DNA from: Yinghuangia sp035454725
GTDB lineage: Bacteria; Actinomycetota; Actinomycetes; Streptomycetales; Streptomycetaceae
NCBI RefSeq assembly: GCF_051388935.1
Contig: NZ_JBPKBI010000011.1
Span: 166,864-230,863 of the forward strand
Length of the DNA: 64,000 nt
Direction of reading: 5' to 3'
Position 1 is the stretch's first letter; every line of letters starts with the position of its first letter. Under the pieces are notes generated by a model that saw nothing but the letters and a program-made list of their open reading frames with translations, did no database searches and was not told the DNA's origin. Positions 32,603 through 41,253 of the stretch are shown piece by piece. A program made the translations under genes and the position numbers.

Positions 32603-33877
32603 ATGGTCGATGTGGAATCAGTGGACTTCTTCACCGATCCGGCGGTGCTGCACGATCCCTATCCGTACTTCGACGAGCTGCGCGGGCGCTGCCCGGTGCA
32701 CCCCGTCGCGCATCCTGGCGTCGTGGCGGTGACCGGGTACGCGGAGGCCGTGGAGGTCTACCGCGACACGAACGCGTTCTCGTCGTGCAACTCGGTGGCC
32801 GGCCCCTTTCCGGGACTGCCTGTCAAGGCCGAGGGCGACGACATCAGCGCTCTGATCGAGCAGTACCGCGACCAATTGCCGATGGCCGACTTCCTGGTCA
32901 CGCGCGACGGTGAGACCCACGCCGCGGAGCGGGCGCTGCTGCGCAGGCTGCTCACGCCCGGCCGCCTCAAGCACGTCGAGGAGAAGATGCGGGGGTTGGC
33001 CGACGAGCAGATCGACGAGTTCATCGGCAAGGGCACGTTCGAGGTCGGCTCGCAGTACTCGGACGTCTTCTCGCTGCTGGTGATCGCGGAGCTTCTGGGG
33101 GTTCCCGAGGCCGACCGCGAGGAGTTCCGCGCGCAGCTCGGCGTGGAGAAGCCGGTACCGGACGCCGACGGGCCCGCCCACGTGATCACGGGCAATCCAC
33201 TGGAGTTCCTGCAGCAGCGCTTCGTCGGGTACATCGAGGACCGCCGTCGGGAGCCCCGCGAGGACATCCTCACCGAACTGGCGCTCGCGACCTACCCGGA
33301 CGAAACCACCCCCGACGTCGAGGTGGTCGGGCGGCTGGCCTCGTTCCTGTTCGCGGCGGGCGGAGACACATCCGCGCGCCTCATCTCCTCGGCCATGCAC
33401 ATCCTCGCGGAGAACCCCGAGTACCAGGACATCCTGCGCGGCGACCGGCGCAAGATCGCGGACTTCGTCGAGGAAACGCTGCGCCTGGAGAGCCCCACGC
33501 AGAGCGACTTCCGCCTCACCAGGGTGACGACGGAGCTCGAAGGCGTCGAACTCCCGGCGGGAACCATCGTGGCCGTGCACCCCGGCGCCGCCAACCGCGA
33601 CCCCCGCAAGTTCGACGAACCCGACCAGTTCCGCCTCGGCCGCAGCAACGTACGCGAACACATCGCGTTCGGGCGCGGCCCCCACTCGTGTCCGGGGGGT
33701 CCCCTCGCCCGCGCCGAGGCGTGTATCAGCATCGAGCGCTTCCTCGACCGGATGTCCGACATCCGCATCTCCGAAGCTGAGCACGGGCCTGCCGACGCCC
33801 GTCGGTTCGAGTACGAACCGACGTTCATCCTGCGCGGCCTGACCAACCTCCATCTGACGTTCAGCCCGATCGGCTGA
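32603..33877 (+). CDS. Cytochrome P450
   Basis: This 424-residue soluble bacterial P450 monooxygenase has I-helix oxygen-binding motif FAAGGDTSA, K-helix ExxR in EETLRLES, and haem loop FGRGPHSCPGG with the axial Cys at about 363. The ATG at 32603 has TGGAG 7 nt upstream. An SDR and a [3Fe-4S] ferredoxin follow on the same strand, so electron delivery is probably by that ferredoxin. An associated ferredoxin reductase is not present in the window. The substrate is unknown. Confidence 0.94.
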   Translation: MVDVESVDFFTDPAVLHDPYPYFDELRGRCPVHPVAHPGVVAVTGYAEAVEVYRDTNAFSSCNSVAGPFPGLPVKAEGDDISALIEQYRDQLPMADFLVTRDGETHAAERALLRRLLTPGRLKHVEEKMRGLADEQIDEFIGKGTFEVGSQYSDVFSLLVIAELLGVPEADREEFRAQLGVEKPVPDADGPAHVITGNPLEFLQQRFVGYIEDRRREPREDILTELALATYPDETTPDVEVVGRLASFLFAAGGDTSARLISSAMHILAENPEYQDILRGDRRKIADFVEETLRLESPTQSDFRLTRVTTELEGVELPAGTIVAVHPGAANRDPRKFDEPDQFRLGRSNVREHIAFGRGPHSCPGGPLARAEACISIERFLDRMSDIRISEAEHGPADARRFEYEPTFILRGLTNLHLTFSPIG

Positions 33878-33955
33878 GCGCAGTCGTTCTCGGGAAACCT
33901 AGGCGGACGCTTCGGATTCCCTCTGTCGAATTCCTTCGAAAGGCGTGGACAAATC

Positions 33956-34702
33956 GTGGTGAGTCGCGTTGCCGTGGTGACCGGCGGTGCATCGGGAATC
34001 GGTCTCGGGATCAGCGAGCGCCTTGCCGCGCGCGGGGACCGGGTGGCCGTGCTGGACCGGCAGGGCGACGCCGCGAAGCGCGCCGCGGACACCCTGCGGG
34101 CCGGCGGTGCCCAGGCGGTGGGTCTGGAGGTCGACGTCAGCGACCGCGCGGCGGTCGAATCGGCGATGGAAGCGGTGCGCCGGGAGTTCGGGTCGATCGA
34201 GATCGCCGTCACAAGCGCCGGGATCGCCGCCGAACACCCGTTCACGGACATCACGCAGGAAACGTGGGACCGGGTCCTGGCCGTCAACTTGACCGGTACC
34301 TTCAACTGCCTGCAGACGGTGGTGCCCGACATGCTGGAGGCCGGCTGGGGGCGCATCGTGACCATCTCGTCGTCGAGCGCTCAGTCCGGCGGCCCGAACC
34401 GTGCGCACTACATCGCCTCCAAAGGCGGGGTCATCGCGTTGACGAAAGCCTTGGCGGTGGATCTGGCCCCGCACGGGATCACCGTGAACACGATCCCGCC
34501 GTCCATCATCGACACCCCGATGGCCCAAGCGGAGGAGGCGGCCGGGCGGTTCCCGGGCGTCGAGGCCATCGCGGCGGTGACACCGGTGCGCCGGGCCGGT
34601 GTGCCGGCCGACGTTGCCGCCGCCTGCGAGTTCCTCTGCTCCGACGACGCCGGGTTCATCACCGGCCAGCAGATCGGCGTGAACGGCGGCTGGTACCTGT
34701 AA
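33956..34702 (+). CDS. Short-chain dehydrogenase/reductase
   Basis: This is a classical SDR of 248 residues with TGGASGIGLG, SSSSAQSG and YIASK motifs, and Asp at the end of beta-2 (VLDRQG), so NAD(H) is likely. It resembles the SDR at 29593-30369, which suggests that the two oxidise related alcohols. The start is one of two tandem GTGs, and no strong SD is seen. Lying between a P450 and its ferredoxin, it probably oxidises the hydroxyl introduced by the P450. Confidence 0.88.
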   Translation: MVSRVAVVTGGASGIGLGISERLAARGDRVAVLDRQGDAAKRAADTLRAGGAQAVGLEVDVSDRAAVESAMEAVRREFGSIEIAVTSAGIAAEHPFTDITQETWDRVLAVNLTGTFNCLQTVVPDMLEAGWGRIVTISSSSAQSGGPNRAHYIASKGGVIALTKALAVDLAPHGITVNTIPPSIIDTPMAQAEEAAGRFPGVEAIAAVTPVRRAGVPADVAAACEFLCSDDAGFITGQQIGVNGGWYL

Positions 34703-34861
34703 CCCGGCACTGCCCACACCGGCCGCCGCGTACCGCGATCGTTGACCGGCGGCAGGTCGCGGATCGGTCCGACCTCGCCCGTTGGCCGGTCGCTGAAGGG
34801 CCCGCCGGCGCCGTGATCGACACGAAGCCACAGCCGCTTGAACTGCAAAAACGGAGTACCC

Positions 34862-35056
34862 ATGCGCGTAACCGCCGACCTCAACACATGCGAAGGCCAT
34901 GCGATGTGCGCTGCCATCGCCCCGGACGTCTTCGAACTGAGCCCCGATGACCAGGTCATCGTGCTCGACCACACGCCCGACGACGACCTGGCGGCCGACG
35001 TCCGTGCCGCCGTCGCGGCCTGCCCGCGCCAGGCGCTCGCACTCGTCGACGACTAG
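34862..35056 (+). CDS. [3Fe-4S] ferredoxin, P450 partner type
   Basis: A 64-residue ferredoxin with cluster ligands in TCEGHAMC and AACPRQAL. The His-containing first motif is typical of the ferredoxins that serve actinobacterial P450s. GGAG lies 5 nt before the ATG; a longer in-frame start is possible but unneeded. It follows the P450 and SDR genes and is the expected electron carrier for that P450. Confidence 0.93.
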   Translation: MRVTADLNTCEGHAMCAAIAPDVFELSPDDQVIVLDHTPDDDLAADVRAAVAACPRQALALVDD

Positions 35057-35467
35057 CGGCCGCGGCGTTCGGGGAGGCAGGGCCCCGGAGCCAAGGCTCG
35101 CGTGGACGGGTAGGGACGCCGGGACGCTTACGGGAGCAGGGACCGGCGCTTCCTGCCCAAGGGGACCGAGACCTGTCCGAGGAACATGTCGCCGTCCCCG
35201 CGTAGTGCCCGTGCGGAAGATCCCGCGCGGGCACTACGTGCGTTCGACGCGATCCCCCGTCGAGGTTCCCAGGTGCTCGCCTGACGCTGGAGCCGCGAAC
35301 CGCGACTTCGCTCGGCTCATGTACTTCGGCCGCCCCCGCCCGTGACCACGAAATGCCCGTCGGTCCTCGGCATCCGTCAGGACACAGAACGCGCCGGATG
35401 ATGAGCAGGTCGCGCCGACGCAAGGACCTCGGCAAGAACATCCGTACCAGCAGAAGGAGTTTCATCG
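35057..35467 (+). other. Gene-free stretch with a 16-bp hairpin at 35201-35238
   Basis: These 411 bp have no supported gene. At 35201-35238 there is an inverted repeat of 16 bp (CGTAGTGCCCGTGCGG paired with CCGCGCGGGCACTACG, one G-T pair) with a 6-nt loop AAGATC. It is probably the terminator of the P450-SDR-ferredoxin operon, although it is 145 bp beyond the ferredoxin stop. The rest probably holds the promoter of the next gene, whose SD is AAGGAG. Confidence 0.6.
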
Positions 35468-36490
35468 ATGAGCAGCAAGACCTATCGTGTCGTGCAATGG
35501 GCGACCGGGGGTATCGGGCAGGCCTCCATCCGGCACCTGGTGGAAAACCCTTCCATGGACCTCGTCGGCGTTCTGGTGACCAACCCGGACAAGGTCGGGA
35601 AGGACGTCGGCGCAATCGCGGGAGTCGCCGATGTCGGCTTGGCCGCGACGGACGACAGGGACGAGATAGTCGCGCTGGACGCGGACTGCGTCCACTTCGC
35701 CCCCTTGGTCCCGGACATCGACATGGTGTGCCGGCTCCTGCGTTCCGGGAAGAACGTCGTCTCTCCTCTGGGCCCGTTCCATCCGACGGAGTACTGCCGC
35801 GCGGATGTCGAGAAGATCGAGGCGGCCTGCCAAGAGGGCGGGGTCTCGTTTCATGGCTCCGGGATTCACCCCGGCTATGCGGGCGACATCCTTCCGCTCA
35901 CCCTTGCCAGGCTCGCGGGTCGGATCGACCGCGTCCGCGTCTACGAGTTCGCAGACTTCCAGAAGCACCCGTCGCCGTGGATGGAACGCATGGGGTTCGG
36001 GCGGGACCCCGAGGAGTTGGCCGCGAATCCCAGTCGGCCGCCTGAGGTGATCAACCACTTCGCGCAATCCATGGCCATGATCGCGGAAGGCCTCGGCAAG
36101 ACAATCGACGGCCTTGCGTCGGAAACCGAATTCGCCATTGCTACAAAGGACATCACGCACGCGGGCGGCGTCATTCCCGCGGGCACCGTCGCGGGCCAGA
36201 ATTACGCATGGTCGGCCCTGGTGGACGGCAAGCCGCTCATCACCTTCCACACCATCTGGACTGTCGGCCATGAGGACATGGAACCCGCGTGGGAACGCGT
36301 CGACGGCCGCTACCGCATCGTCGTCGACGGCGACGCGTCGCTGGAGCTGACACTCGACGACAAAGCCACCGGCGGAAACTGGACCGCAATGGCCGGCCTG
36401 ACAGCCATCCCGGCTGTCTGCGCCGCCGAACCCGGTTTCGTCACCCACCTCGACCTGGGCGTGGTACAGCCGCGCGGCCTGGTTCGCTGA
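35468..36490 (+). CDS. DapB-like NAD(P)-dependent dehydrogenase (2,4-diaminopentanoate-dehydrogenase-like family)
   Basis: A 340-residue protein with an N-terminal Rossmann fold (YRVVQWATGGIGQASIRHL) of the dihydrodipicolinate-reductase type and a larger C-terminal catalytic domain. This family is abundant in mycobacteria and related actinobacteria, often beside P450s and SDRs, and is generally of unknown substrate. It is too long and divergent to be the lysine-pathway DapB. The ATG has AAGGAG 8 nt upstream. It probably works with the P450 cluster, but that is inferred from position. Confidence 0.8.
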   Translation: MSSKTYRVVQWATGGIGQASIRHLVENPSMDLVGVLVTNPDKVGKDVGAIAGVADVGLAATDDRDEIVALDADCVHFAPLVPDIDMVCRLLRSGKNVVSPLGPFHPTEYCRADVEKIEAACQEGGVSFHGSGIHPGYAGDILPLTLARLAGRIDRVRVYEFADFQKHPSPWMERMGFGRDPEELAANPSRPPEVINHFAQSMAMIAEGLGKTIDGLASETEFAIATKDITHAGGVIPAGTVAGQNYAWSALVDGKPLITFHTIWTVGHEDMEPAWERVDGRYRIVVDGDASLELTLDDKATGGNWTAMAGLTAIPAVCAAEPGFVTHLDLGVVQPRGLVR

Positions 36491-36632
36491 ATTGACCGCC
36501 GCTTGACTCCAGCCACCACCCGGAAAAAGATGTTGCCCCGCTCAAGCACGCATACCTCAACGCGCTCGCCCCTACAGCTTGCAGCGGTTGCCGACCCAAA
36601 GGGCCGGCACGCGTCAGCCAGTCGCTGAGGGG

Positions 36633-37502
36633 TCAGCTCAGAGAAGGCGAGGCGGGTACCTGCTGTGCGGCGGCCCAAGAGGCGAGGATGCGCAGCCGCT
36701 CGTGGGTGGGGGAGTCGGGGGCGGCGGTCCAGACGGTCAGCTGCTGGTCCGGGTCGGTGCTGGCGGTGAGGGTGTCCCAGTCCAGAACGAGTTCTCCGAC
36801 GACCGGGTGGTTGAGGGTCTTCGTGCCCACGGTGCGGGCGGCGACGCGGTGGTCGCCCCACCACTGGGCGAACTGCGCGTCGCGCATCGAGAGTTCACCG
36901 ACCAGTTCGATCAAGCGGGGGTCGTCGGGGCATTTCGCGGCCTCCATACGCAGCTGGGCGACGGAGATCTGGGCGGAGGCCTCCCAGTCGGCGTACAAAG
37001 TGCGCATGGCCGGGTCGGTGAACTGGATCCGCGGGTAGTTGCGGTGCTTCTCGGGCAACCGGGAGAAGTCGGTGACCAGGGCGGCGGCGAGTGAGTTCCA
37101 GGCGAGGATGTCCCCGCGTCGGCCCTGGACCAGGGCCGGCGTCGAGGTGAGGTCGTCCAAGAGGCGCTGCAGCTGCGGCTGGACCTTCTGCCGGCCGCGG
37201 CGCCGGGGACGGGCGGTGGTCTTGCCCGCGAGCTGGAAGAGGTAGGCGCGTTCGTCTTCGTCCAGGCGCAGGACGCGGGCGAGGTCCTCCAGCAGCGGCG
37301 CTGATGCCTGCATACGGCCCTGTTCCAGGCGCATGTAGTAGTCGGTGCTGATGTTGGCGAGCTGGGCGACTTCCTCGCGGCGCAAGCCGGGCACCCGGCG
37401 CGTCCTGCTGTTCTCGGGCAGGCCGACCATGCGTGGGCTCAGCCCTGAGCGGCGCTTCTTGAGGAATTCTCCCAGTTCGTTCAAGGAGGCTTTGCCGGTC
37501 AT
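36633..37502 (-). CDS. XRE-family regulator with MmyB-like ligand-binding domain
   Basis: This transcription factor has an N-terminal helix-turn-helix (REEVAQLANISTDYYMRLEQ) and a C-terminal PAS-like MmyB domain (GRRGDILAWNSLAAALVTDF, AARTVGTKTLNHPVVGELVL). Such proteins commonly control a divergent SDR or dehydrogenase gene. Here the Zn-dehydrogenase at 37697 is divergent across about 190 bp. The start is ATG 37502 (MTGKASLNELG) or an ATG 12 nt upstream; the only GGAG lies between the two, so this is unresolved. Confidence 0.88.
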   Translation of the reverse strand: MTGKASLNELGEFLKKRRSGLSPRMVGLPENSRTRRVPGLRREEVAQLANISTDYYMRLEQGRMQASAPLLEDLARVLRLDEDERAYLFQLAGKTTARPRRRGRQKVQPQLQRLLDDLTSTPALVQGRRGDILAWNSLAAALVTDFSRLPEKHRNYPRIQFTDPAMRTLYADWEASAQISVAQLRMEAAKCPDDPRLIELVGELSMRDAQFAQWWGDHRVAARTVGTKTLNHPVVGELVLDWDTLTASTDPDQQLTVWTAAPDSPTHERLRILASWAAAQQVPASPSLS

Positions 37503-37696
37503 GCTCTCCAGCATGGCACCGGTTGCCGCCTGGGTGGGTGGGAGGGTTTCCTCCCCAGGTTGCGCTTCTCCCGGGATGCGTTTCTCCTCTTTTCGCGCCC
37601 TGGGGTGCGTGTGAGGGTCGATGGTGAGCAGCCCCGGGACTTGCCCGGCAGGAAGACTGCGTCCACCGATCCCACGCCGTGAAGGAAAGCACCACC

Positions 37697-38713
37697 ATGC
37701 GCGGAACCGTCATGTACGCCCCCGGCGATGTGCGCTACGAGCACCGCGACGACCCGAAGATCGTCCATCGGACCGACGCCGTCATCCGCACGGTCGCCAC
37801 GTGCGTGTGCGGCTCGGATCTGTGGCCGTACCGCGGCAAGGACCCCGTCACGGAGCCTGTCGCGATGGGGCACGAGTACGTCGGCATCGTGGAGGAGGTC
37901 GGGAAGGACGTCACCGCCGTCAAGCCGGGCCAGTTCGTCGTCGGCTCGTTCTGCATCGCCGACAACACATGCCCGAACTGCCGTAACGGCTGGCAGTCCT
38001 CCTGCCTGCACCGCGACTTCATGAGCGCCTGCCAGGCCGAGTACATACGCATCCCGTACGCCTCGGGCATGCTGGTCGCCCTCGGCGAACACCCGGGTGC
38101 GGAGTTCGTGCCCAGCCTGTTGGCCGCCTCGGACGTGCTGGGCACCGGCTGGTACGCCGCCGTCGCCGCCGAGGTCCGGCCCGGCTCCACGGCGGTCGTC
38201 GTCGGCGACGGCGCGGTCGGCCTGAGCGGCGTGATCGCCGCCAAGGAGCTGGGAGCGGAGCGGATCATCGCCATGAGCCGCCACGAGAACCGGCAGAAAC
38301 TTGCTTTCGAGTTCGGCGCCACCGACATCGTCGCCGAGCGCGGCGAGGAGGGCATCGCCCGCATCAAGGAGCTGACCGGCGGCATCGGCGCCGACAGCGT
38401 GCTGGAGTGCGTCGGCACCGAACAATCCATGCAGCAGGCCGTGCGTTCCGCCCGGCCCGGCGGCAACGTCGGCTTCGTCGGCGTTCCGCACAACGTCACG
38501 CTCGAAGGCCAGGAGTTGTTCTTCTCCCAGGTCGGCCTGCGGGGCGGCCCCGCCCCCGTGCGCCGCTTCCTGCCTGACCTGGTCGACCGGATCCTGGCCG
38601 GCCGGATCAACCCCGGCAAGGTCTTCGACCTGACCCTGCCCCTGGAGCAGGTCGCCGAGGGCTACCGGGCGATGGACGAGCGCCGCGTCATCAAGACCCT
38701 GCTCACCCCCTGA
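37697..38713 (+). CDS. Zinc-dependent alcohol dehydrogenase (MDR family)
   Basis: A 338-residue MDR protein. Catalytic zinc ligands are in CVCGSDLWPY and MGHEYVG. A full structural-zinc set is not obvious; NTCPNCRNGWQSSC gives three Cys. The coenzyme fold is VVGDGAVGLSGVIAAKELGA. The ATG at 37697 has AAGGAA about 9 nt upstream; a GTG six codons earlier lacks an SD. It is divergent from the XRE/MmyB-type regulator and followed by two SDR-like genes, with a cyclophilin-like gene between them, a set often seen under such regulators. Confidence 0.9.
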   Translation: MRGTVMYAPGDVRYEHRDDPKIVHRTDAVIRTVATCVCGSDLWPYRGKDPVTEPVAMGHEYVGIVEEVGKDVTAVKPGQFVVGSFCIADNTCPNCRNGWQSSCLHRDFMSACQAEYIRIPYASGMLVALGEHPGAEFVPSLLAASDVLGTGWYAAVAAEVRPGSTAVVVGDGAVGLSGVIAAKELGAERIIAMSRHENRQKLAFEFGATDIVAERGEEGIARIKELTGGIGADSVLECVGTEQSMQQAVRSARPGGNVGFVGVPHNVTLEGQELFFSQVGLRGGPAPVRRFLPDLVDRILAGRINPGKVFDLTLPLEQVAEGYRAMDERRVIKTLLTP

Positions 38714-38731
38714 CCCTGCATGCTCATCCTC

Positions 38732-38750
38732 GGGGCCGGGCATCGGCCCC
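38732..38750 (+). terminator. Small hairpin downstream of the alcohol dehydrogenase
   Basis: GGGGCC and GGCCCC pair across a 7-nt loop 19 bp after the dehydrogenase stop. The stem is short, so it may only attenuate transcription into the next SDR gene. Confidence 0.3.
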
Positions 38751-38776
38751 AACCCATCCGTGTGAGGTAACTGAAC

Positions 38777-39442
38777 GTGACAAATTTTGCACTCATCGGC
38801 GCCGGTCCTGGACTGGGACTGGCCTGTGCTCGGCGCTTCGGCGCCGCCGGTCACCACGTCGCCCTGATCTCCCGCAATCCCCGGCACCTGGACGAGCTGA
38901 CGGCCGAGCTGGCTCGCGACGGCATCCGGGCGCGCGGCTTCGCCGCCGACGTCCTGGACACCGCGTCCCTGACCGCGGGCCTGCGGGATGCGGCCGAGGC
39001 CCTGGGGCCCGTTGAGATCCTGCAGTACAGCCCGGTGCCCCGCGCCGACTTCATGAAGCACGTCCTCGACACCCGCGCCGACGATCTTGACGCCCCGCTG
39101 ACGTTCTCCGTCAAGGCAACTGTCAGCGCGGTCCACGCTGTCCTGCCCGGGATGCGGGATCTGGGACGCGGCACGCTGCTGTTCGTCAACGGCTCCAGCG
39201 CGGTGCGCCCGAACCCCAGCGTCGCCGGCACCTCCATCGCCTTCGCCGCCGAAAGCGCGTACGCCCGCATGCTCCACGACGCCCTTGCCCCGGAGAACAT
39301 CCACGCCGCACAACTGATCATCCCGGGAGCCATCCGGCCCGACGCAGAGCACAGCAGCCCCGCTGTCCTCGCCGAGCGCCTGTACGCCATCCACACGGAA
39401 CGCAGCGGCTTCCGGCACTACGCCGAGCCCATGCCCGACTGA
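38777..39442 (+). CDS. SDR-family oxidoreductase, atypical
   Basis: This 221-residue Rossmann-fold protein starts MTNFALIGAGPGLGLACARR, so the usual TGxxxGIG is GAGPGLG. The catalytic Tyr-x3-Lys is not evident: after the Ser region FVNGSSAVRP the sequence runs IAFAAESAYARML, with Glu-Ser-Ala-Tyr and no Lys four residues on. It may be a non-canonical SDR or have lost dehydrogenase activity. The start is GTG with GAGG upstream. It lies between the Zn-dehydrogenase and a cyclophilin-like lipoprotein. Confidence 0.78.
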   Translation: MTNFALIGAGPGLGLACARRFGAAGHHVALISRNPRHLDELTAELARDGIRARGFAADVLDTASLTAGLRDAAEALGPVEILQYSPVPRADFMKHVLDTRADDLDAPLTFSVKATVSAVHAVLPGMRDLGRGTLLFVNGSSAVRPNPSVAGTSIAFAAESAYARMLHDALAPENIHAAQLIIPGAIRPDAEHSSPAVLAERLYAIHTERSGFRHYAEPMPD

Positions 39443-39458
39443 ACAACCGGGGACAGCC

Positions 39459-39995
39459 TTGACCTCCGCACCCTGTCGAGCTCTGGTCCGCGCCACGCTT
39501 GCAGCCGCCGTTCTGCTGCCGGCCACGGTGGCTTGCTCGAACGACTCGCCACAGCCCACATCGTCGCCCGCACCTTCTTCATCCGCGCTGTCGGAACGGC
39601 GGGAGACACCGGCCTCCGACACTTCCGGCCCCGACAGGAACACGGTCATGGACATCCGTGTCACTCTCGACGGCCGACCCGTCGACGCCACCCTGAACGA
39701 CAGCCCTGCCGCCCGTGACCTCGCCTCCCTACTGCCGCTCACCTTGAGCCTTGAGGACTTCCATGGGACAGAACGCATCGGCTACCCGCCCCGCAGGCTG
39801 AACACCTCCGACGCCCCTGAACCGACTGCGGCCAAGGCCGGCGATCTCGCCTACTACGCGCCGTGGGGCAACCTGGCTATCTTCTACCGCGACGGCCCCT
39901 CCGCCGACGCGGACCTCCTCATCCTCGGCCACGTCGACGCGGACGCCGACCAACTGGCCGCAGCCGACCGCATCACCATCGAAGCTGCCTCCTGA
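39459..39995 (+). CDS. Cyclophilin-like-fold lipoprotein
   Basis: A 178-residue exported protein with a hydrophobic signal ending in a lipobox-like LPATVACS, a Ser/Pro linker, then a C-terminal domain (MDIRVTLDGRPVDATLNDSP ... GDLAYYAPWGNLAIFYRDG). That domain matches the bacterial cyclophilin-like fold, often found beside SDR and aldo-keto-reductase genes under XRE/MmyB control. The isomerase active site of true cyclophilins is not recognisable. The start is TTG with GGGGA 6 nt upstream, 16 bp after the previous stop. Function is unknown. Confidence 0.72.
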   Translation: MTSAPCRALVRATLAAAVLLPATVACSNDSPQPTSSPAPSSSALSERRETPASDTSGPDRNTVMDIRVTLDGRPVDATLNDSPAARDLASLLPLTLSLEDFHGTERIGYPPRRLNTSDAPEPTAAKAGDLAYYAPWGNLAIFYRDGPSADADLLILGHVDADADQLAAADRITIEAAS

Positions 39996-40133
39996 CTCTG
40001 TCGACCACTTGTACGGGGAGAGGTTCGTGCGTGCCCTGCACTGTGGGAAGCCACCTCCGGCCTACTGTCCTTCGTCGTCATCCACGGCAGTCAGACGCGC
40101 TGACCACGCGACATCGAGAAAGGAACCGCACCC

Positions 40134-40901
40134 GTGAACCCCACGTACGACTTCAGCGGCCAGGTCGCTTTCGTCACCGGAGCCGGCTCCGGCATGGGCC
40201 TGGCCACCGCCCGGGCTTTCGCTCGGTCAGGTGCCGGCGTCGCGCTGACCGACATCGACGAAGCCGCCCTGCACTCGGCCGCCCGGCAACTCGCCGACGA
40301 AGGCCACGACACGCTGACTCTCACCTGCGATGTCACCGACGAGGAACAGGTGGCCGCTGCGGTCGACCGCACTGTGGAGACCTTCGGCCGCCTCGACGCG
40401 GCGTACAACAATGCCGGCATCCAGATCCCGCCCAGTGACGCAGCCGACGAACCCGCCGACCGATTCGACCGCGTCAACGCCATCAACCTGCGCGGAGTAT
40501 GGGCCTGCATGAAGCACGAACTGCGGCACATGCGCAGCCAAGGCAGCGGCGCCATTGTCAACTGCTCATCCCTCGGCGGCCTCGTCGGCATCCCCGGCCG
40601 CGCCTCCTACCACGCCTCCAAGCACGGCGTCATCGGTCTGACCTCCAGCGCCGCCCTCGAATACGCCCCTCGCGGCATCCGCATCAACGCCATCTGTCCC
40701 GGCACCATCGACACTCCGATGGTCAGCGACATGATCAACAAGGGAGAACTCGACCGGGCCGAAGCCGAGGCCAACCAGCCGATCAACCGCCTCGGCACCG
40801 CCGACGAGATCGCCCAGGCCGTCCTGTGGCTGTGCAGCCCTGGCGCCGCCTTCGTCATCGGCGTCGCCCTCCCCGTCGACGGCGGCTACGTCGCTCGCTG
40901 A
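40134..40901 (+). CDS. Short-chain dehydrogenase/reductase
   Basis: This is a classical SDR of 255 residues with TGAGSGMG, NNAG, catalytic Ser in NCSSLGG and YHASK. An Asp ends beta-2 (LTDIDE), so NAD(H) is likely. It starts at GTG with AAAGGA about 9 nt before. It resembles the glucose/ribitol dehydrogenase branch, but the substrate is unknown. It is the last of the plus-strand genes downstream of the XRE regulator. Confidence 0.9.
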   Translation: MNPTYDFSGQVAFVTGAGSGMGLATARAFARSGAGVALTDIDEAALHSAARQLADEGHDTLTLTCDVTDEEQVAAAVDRTVETFGRLDAAYNNAGIQIPPSDAADEPADRFDRVNAINLRGVWACMKHELRHMRSQGSGAIVNCSSLGGLVGIPGRASYHASKHGVIGLTSSAALEYAPRGIRINAICPGTIDTPMVSDMINKGELDRAEAEANQPINRLGTADEIAQAVLWLCSPGAAFVIGVALPVDGGYVAR

Positions 40902-41253
40902 ACACCGCGCCCACGTCGACCTTGCTGCCAGACCCTGTTCGGTCGCGCTTGGGTCCCAGGCCGCGGGCAACCCGATGACCGCGTCGGTCGCGCGGTCTCG
41001 GCGAATACGGCTGCCGACCGACGGGCCGAGCGACCACGGTGGGCGGTCCCGCGCCGACGGCGCTACCGCGCGTACATCAGGAGTTGACGGCGAAGGCTGG
41101 CCTGCGGTCGCAGTGTGCGCGGCGCGGGCATCTCCTTGGTCCGCTGCTTCCCCCACGACACCGGCAGGCGCAGCATCCGAGTATTTCGGCAACTTCCCAA
41201 GCAACGGGAGTATCAATGAGTACCTGACAGACCCCGGCGGGTCGGCGGCGCTT
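40902..41253. other. Gene-free convergent intergenic region
   Basis: The SDR and the ABC exporter genes converge here across 352 bp. I see no supported gene, no convincing strong hairpin and no repeat. Codon-position GC bias is weak compared with the flanks. Confidence 0.6.
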
